Of a stretch of DNA of 64,000 nt, positions 60,133 to 64,000 are shown piece after piece. The translations under genes and the position numbers were made by a program. Source of the stretch: Obelidium mucronatum (Eukaryota; Chytridiomycota; Chytridiomycetes; Chytridiales; Chytriomycetaceae); contig JAIVFH010000009.1 of assembly GCA_025765595.1 (NCBI GenBank), positions 62,001-126,000 on the forward strand. Reading direction: 5' to 3'. The notes beneath the pieces were generated by a model. The model was not told where the DNA came from, did not search any database, and worked only from the letters and a program-made list of their open reading frames with translations. Numbering within the stretch: the first letter of the stretch is position 1; the number at the start of each line of letters is the position of its first letter.

Positions 60133-60887
60133 ATGGCTATCACTCTCTACACTTATGGGTCTCCAAATGGTTGGAAGGCTTCCATTATTCTTGAGGAGTT
60201 GAAAGCCCACTACGGCCTCGAGTACAACGTGCACTCTGTTTCGTTTGCCAAAAATGAGCAAAAGGAAGAGTGGTATTTGAAGTAAGTCGCGTACTTGGTT
60301 TTTCATGCAGCGTTTTAAATGGTATTCTCCACTCCAATATACAGAATGAACCCCAACGGTCGTATTCCAGTAATCGTTGATCATAACCGTTCTGACTTTG
60401 TCGTTTTCGAATCCGGAGCCATCCTTCTGTACCTCGCAGAACACTACGACCCAGAAAACATCCTCTTCCCAGAAGACTCCAACGCTCGTTCCCAAGTAAT
60501 TCAATGGATCATGTGGCAAATGGGCGGTCTCGGACCCATGATGGGTCAGTCCTGGCACTTTCGCTACGCGTCTGAAAAGGTTCCATACGGAATCAAGAGA
60601 TATGGTGATGAATCCTAAACGTCCTTTTTGGGGTTATGGAGCTCGCTTTGAAGGATGGGCGTGAGTACTTGGTGGGAGACGCTTATTCCATTGCGGATAT
60701 TGCATCGTTTGGATGGGTCGCGTCTCATGAGTATGCTACTGGAGAAACTTTGGATGCGTTTCCTTTGCTCACCAAGTGGTTGCATCGTATTGCATTGAGA
60801 CCAGCTGTTGCTGCGGGATTGAATGTTCCAACCAAGAACACGTGGATTGAAGACGATTTCAAAGCACCAAAGAAAGCTGAGGAGTAA
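60133..60887 (+). pseudogene. Second Ure2p-like glutathione S-transferase, frame broken by 2 bases
   Basis: Paralogue of the gene at 3568-4456. Exon 1 60133-60281, intron 60282-60344 (63 bases), exon 2 60345-60887. N-terminal half intact ([58 protein letters not shown]). After KRYGDES the frame hits a TAA near 60616. The sequence resumes at VMELALKDGREYLVGDAY and runs to the stop. Removing two bases (TA) restores the alignment with the first copy and gives 230 codons. It has lost two of the three introns of the other copy. Either a recent frameshift or a sequence error; the rest shows no decay. Called a pseudogene only because the frame is open-and-broken here. Confidence 0.6.
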
Positions 60888-61295
60888 GTTCATGTAGCCT
60901 TTATTCTTTGAAATGAAAAAAGAAGTAAGAAATAAACAGTTTTTTCGTGTTCAAACTGATTTCTCGGTTTTTTTTTCTGGTTTTTCACTTTTCAAAACCG
61001 TGTCAGTAGCAAACCATAGGAAAAATTTTAAATTGGTAATTCGATTTGAAACATGATTCGAAATTCCAGAATTCTCCGCTAGTAACCTGCAAAGAGCCGA
61101 TTCAACTTTTTCCTAATATTATTATTACTCCCAGTTTATGTGTTGTGAGAACGGTTGTTACGTGCCTATGTTAGATAAAAGTGAAGGTTCGACTGATGGT
61201 TGTGGTAATCAAGTAAATGCAAGGCCGCCAGATAATCGATAAAGAATCATACGGTATCTCAAAACCTATTTATTTATGACACATGATTAAATTTG
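60888..61295. other. Intergenic region, about 410 bases
   Basis: Follows the second GST; an AATAAA near 60930 may be its poly(A) signal. AT-rich, no convincing frame or RNA gene. Confidence 0.4.
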
Positions 61296-62280
61296 ATGAA
61301 CATAAATTGGACACAAACACAACAAGCCCTCAATGTAAGTCCAATCACGCATTGCAACCAAGCGCACTCTGACTGTTACGCGAAATACAAATTGAACCAA
61401 TGCAATGCAATGCAGGATCCAGAACGATCTTCAGCTGGCGTTCTTCTTCGGTGCTCTCTTTGCCGCATCCGCTACTGGCCAACTTCAAGGTCAAAGTCCG
61501 TGGACAGCACCGTCTTTTGTTTATTCGCTTGCTTTTATTGGCCTCAGTAAGTTCCGCTTTGGCTGTGTTGCCTCTCTAACTCTAAGTCTGTATGTTGAAG
61601 TCATGAATCCATGTACAATCTACTTCTTCTGGGATTTTCCAGCCTGGGAAACAATGTTTATGCTTGATCCTTCATCGATTGGGGCGTTGCTTCCGACTCT
61701 CATTTGCGTGGCCAATCTTGTGGCAAGTGTGGCTGGATTTCTCACAACAGTCTACCTGATTAAGACAAAAAGGGATCCAATGCTTCCTTGGATTTACGCC
61801 TTCACTCTGTACATTGCAGTCGTTGGATTGGGATACGAGAGAGTTGGGTACTCTGGCACGTACCAAGATTGGCAGGACGCCAAGGCAATTTCATTTGCAG
61901 AGTTTTTCACCTCGAAGCTGTTTTTCATGCTTTTGGCCATGTTTATGACGTTCTTCGCCGTCACAATGATTCCTTTGCTGAAATGGTTGGGACAAACTTG
62001 GAGCTGCTCACCACTTGGCTTCAAAAAAGCCCGTAGACAAGCCGCCTTTACAACCTTGAAGCACGCTTTAATTGGATACGCCAGCATTCTTGGGCTTTTT
62101 ATTGCTGTGGCATTGTTTTCTGGGGCTGTTCGGTCCAGCTTTCGAAACGCTTGGGGATGGGGAATTGTTACATTTACAATTGCCGAGTTGCTGTTTTTTG
62201 GTGCATTGGTTTCTCCTGTGGCAGTGTTTGTCAAGGAAACGTCAGGAAGAAAACCACCTCCAAAGACTATAGAAGACTGA
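61296..62280 (+). CDS. Unknown polytopic membrane protein (280 aa)
   Basis: Exons 61296-61334, 61423-61546, 61601-62280 (introns 88 and 54 bases); 281 codons. About six or seven hydrophobic segments: AFFFGALFAASATG, FVYSLAFIGLI, ALLPTLICVANLVASVAGFL, WIYAFTLYIAVVGLGY, LFFMLLAMFMTFFAVTMI, ALIGYASILGLFIAVALF, GIVTFTIAELLFFGALVSPV. A conserved-looking loop (DFPAWETMFML) follows the second. I do not recognise the family; rhodopsin- or GPCR-like homology is not evident. The first exon is inferred from a consensus GTAAGT donor and correct phase. Confidence 0.65.
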
Positions 62281-62823
62281 ATTTACAGAGATTATTCAGC
62301 TGGATAATATTGCCCTTATAGCTATATCCAGAAGAACCTCATAAAAGATCAACATCAAAATGAAATCAAGCATTTATTTAAAAAAGATGGCGCTTGATGT
62401 TAACTTCGAATCGCTTTATTTTGTTTCATATGGCAGGAGTTGAAGAATGCTGCGGCATTCCGCAAGTTTTGAGCAGAGGGAGACCTCAAAACTTGTTTAG
62501 ATCCGGCCTTGGATCCAGGGCCAAGATTTTGAGCCGACAAAACTTTTGAATCTGCAGCCAGCCCGTTACCCAAGTGTCTGTCCCTTGTCTTTTGTCACAT
62601 TAATCGAATGATTTAGCCACAGATTTTGAATTTTGTAGCAGTGTTGATTTAGAGCGACCAGAAGACGCTGGGCGGGGAGCAGAAGAAGGAGGACGAGGTA
62701 GTCTTCGGCTCTTGTGGCGGTTTAGAGTCATCTTGGATGGTGGCGGGATTGGAGACTGATTCTGGGGAAACTTCTTCCAAAGTATCCGGAGATGCATCTG
62801 CTGTTTCCGTCACAGGCTCTGAT
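62281..62823. other. Intergenic region, about 540 bases
   Basis: Between convergent genes. Positions 62600-62820 read on the minus strand as Pro/Ser/Glu-rich low-complexity peptide in two frames (for example SSAPRPASSGRSKSTLLQN). This could be a further tail of the NDK gene if its stop at 62824 were caused by a frame slip. Otherwise nothing recognisable. Confidence 0.35.
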
Positions 62824-63933
62824 TCAACCGGCTTCAGGATGGGGCAGTTCTGGCACTGCATCAATGTCCCCAAACACCAACATTATCTCTCTTTCGGCAG
62901 ATGCAAGAGAGTCTGAACCGTGGACAGCATTGTAAGATCCGTCAGTTCCGTATTGTGCACGGATAGAGTATGGTGCTGTTTCTCGGGCGGCGAATCGAGT
63001 TTGTGGGGCCTGCCAGGTTCCTCCATTCAGTTGATTGCAGCGGCTCGCTCTAAAACCAACGCATATATCGGGGCACTAAGTATAACGGGGCTTCAGTAAA
63101 TAACGGATCATGAGAAAAGGCATCTGAATACGGCACCTGCTCATCCAGGTTATCAACTCTTCAAAGAACCCTTTCGCCGAATGTTCTTTGTAGAATTCTT
63201 TCGCCATTGGCATATCGAATTGTACTTCAGCCTCCTTCAGAATATCAAATCCGCCCTTCAGAATCTTTGACACGATTTCCTTTTTCCGCGAGGGATAAGC
63301 GTCTGGCTTGATTAACGCCAACGTTCTCTGGGTTTCAGGTTTGGGTGATACTTCAGAGCCGAAAAAGAATCCAATTTGACGAGCTGCTTCCGCTGGTGAG
63401 TCTGCACCATGGACTGCGTTTCGCAAACCATCTGTTCCAAACAAGGCACGGATACTTGGTAAAAAAAAAAACGAAGAAAATCAGACTCGCAAAGGAAGTC
63501 GGTCGCGTCTCTCACCTTTGAGGAAACTCTTCTCGTGCCTTATCTGAATTGGTGGGTCCCATCAACAATCTCCAACCCTTCACGGCTCCACTTCGCTCAA
63601 GCACCATCGCATAAACCGGTGTACTTTTAAAATTCGCTCGAAATTAAGACGCATTTTTAAGAAAAGGGAAAGGAAACGAAAAAAAAAACTCAACTTGCTC
63701 ATCCAGTTTGTCAAATCTTCAAAAAACGGTTTGCCTTGTTGTTCCCGATAAAACTCGTCTGCGCGACCTTTATCCAAAACAACTTCCTTCTCTCCAACAA
63801 TCGTAAATCCCTCCGCCTTGATTTTTGCCATGATTTTGTCCTTGTGGTCGGGATAAACATCCGGTTTCAATAGAGCCAATGTCCGCTCCATAAAGGGAAC
63901 TCCGCCCAGTCCCATTGTGCTTGTGTAAATCAT
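62824..63933 (-). CDS. Tandem nucleoside-diphosphate-kinase-domain protein (about 305 aa, one frame break)
   Basis: Two NDK domains in one chain, as in flagellar NME8/NME9-type proteins. Exons 63933-63695, 63623-63516, 63454-63137, 63075-62824 (introns 71, 61, 61 bases). Domain 1: MERTLALLKPDVYPDHKDKI...VYAMVLERSGAV...LMGPTN...NAVHGADSPAEA. Domain 2: QRTLALIKPDAYPSRKKEI...IYALVLERA...YNAVHGSDSLASAERE. Both keep the active-site His in NAVHG. Exon 4 lacks one base near 63030 (ATCAACTGAATGG). With it the sum is 306 codons and domain 2 is complete. No thioredoxin domain is seen before 63933, but more exons could lie beyond the window edge. Ciliary function is inference from the family. Confidence 0.78.
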
Positions 63934-64000
63934 GCTTGCAGGCTTTGCTCTTCAGCAGTGAGCGCTCTTTTTCTTGTTGAGTGACACTTGCCCTCATACT

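Noticed and set aside
1..64000. CRISPR arrays, insertion sequences, prophage, rRNA or tRNA genes
   Set aside because: No spaced repeat arrays, transposase or reverse-transcriptase frames, or cloverleaf-type elements recognised; the window is ordinary eukaryotic genic DNA.

Overview
The window is nuclear DNA of a zoosporic (flagellated) fungus, most likely a chytrid. The evidence is spliceosomal introns of about 45-115 bases (typically 55-75, GTRAGT...YAG) in nearly every gene, fungal-type proteins (Ure2p-like glutathione transferases, an M36 fungalysin, an SSF transporter, an auxin-efflux-type carrier) and axonemal or flagellar proteins that Dikarya lack (a CFAP74-like ASH-domain protein, two CNBD2-like cyclic-nucleotide-binding proteins, a tandem NDK-domain protein). 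I rebuilt exon structures by hand. For most genes the summed exons are divisible by three only with the splice sites given, which is an internal check.

Layout. 1-4.5 kb (minus): 5' end of a hexokinase, a doubtful small ORF, an F-box/twin-SPRY protein and a Ure2p-like GST. 4.8-13.6 kb (plus): one 2,792-aa DUF3638-type protein with helicase-like motifs. 13.8-19.4 kb: a small acidic protein, a WW/Gly-rich protein (minus), an RS-rich protein and a homeobox factor. 19.6-27.9 kb (plus): a PstS-like phosphate-binding module joined to an EGF-like segment and a class C-type 7TM receptor, followed 124 bases later by a TmcB-family multi-pass membrane protein. 28-30.2 kb: F-box/LRR protein. 30.4-38.1 kb (minus): tandem cyclic-nucleotide-binding paralogues and an AEC carrier. 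38.3-44 kb: a Ser/Glu-rich protein, a secreted/TM protein (minus) and a fungalysin (minus). 44.5-55.5 kb (plus): an ankyrin/TRPV-like channel and the CFAP74-like protein. 55.6-64 kb: arylamine N-acetyltransferase (minus), SSF symporter, coatomer zeta, a second GST, an unknown 280-aa membrane protein and a tandem-NDK protein (minus).

Theme. Many of the genes fit a zoospore's sensing and swimming equipment: a putative phosphate-type receptor, TmcB, a TRP-like channel, cyclic-nucleotide binders and axonemal proteins. They are interspersed with housekeeping genes, and nothing suggests an operon-like unit.

Caution. About fifteen one- or two-base disruptions, mostly in short homopolymers, interrupt otherwise well-conserved frames. 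They concentrate at 28-38 kb and 44.5-47 kb. Residual sequencing error is the simplest explanation, but pseudogenisation of some copies cannot be excluded from sequence alone.
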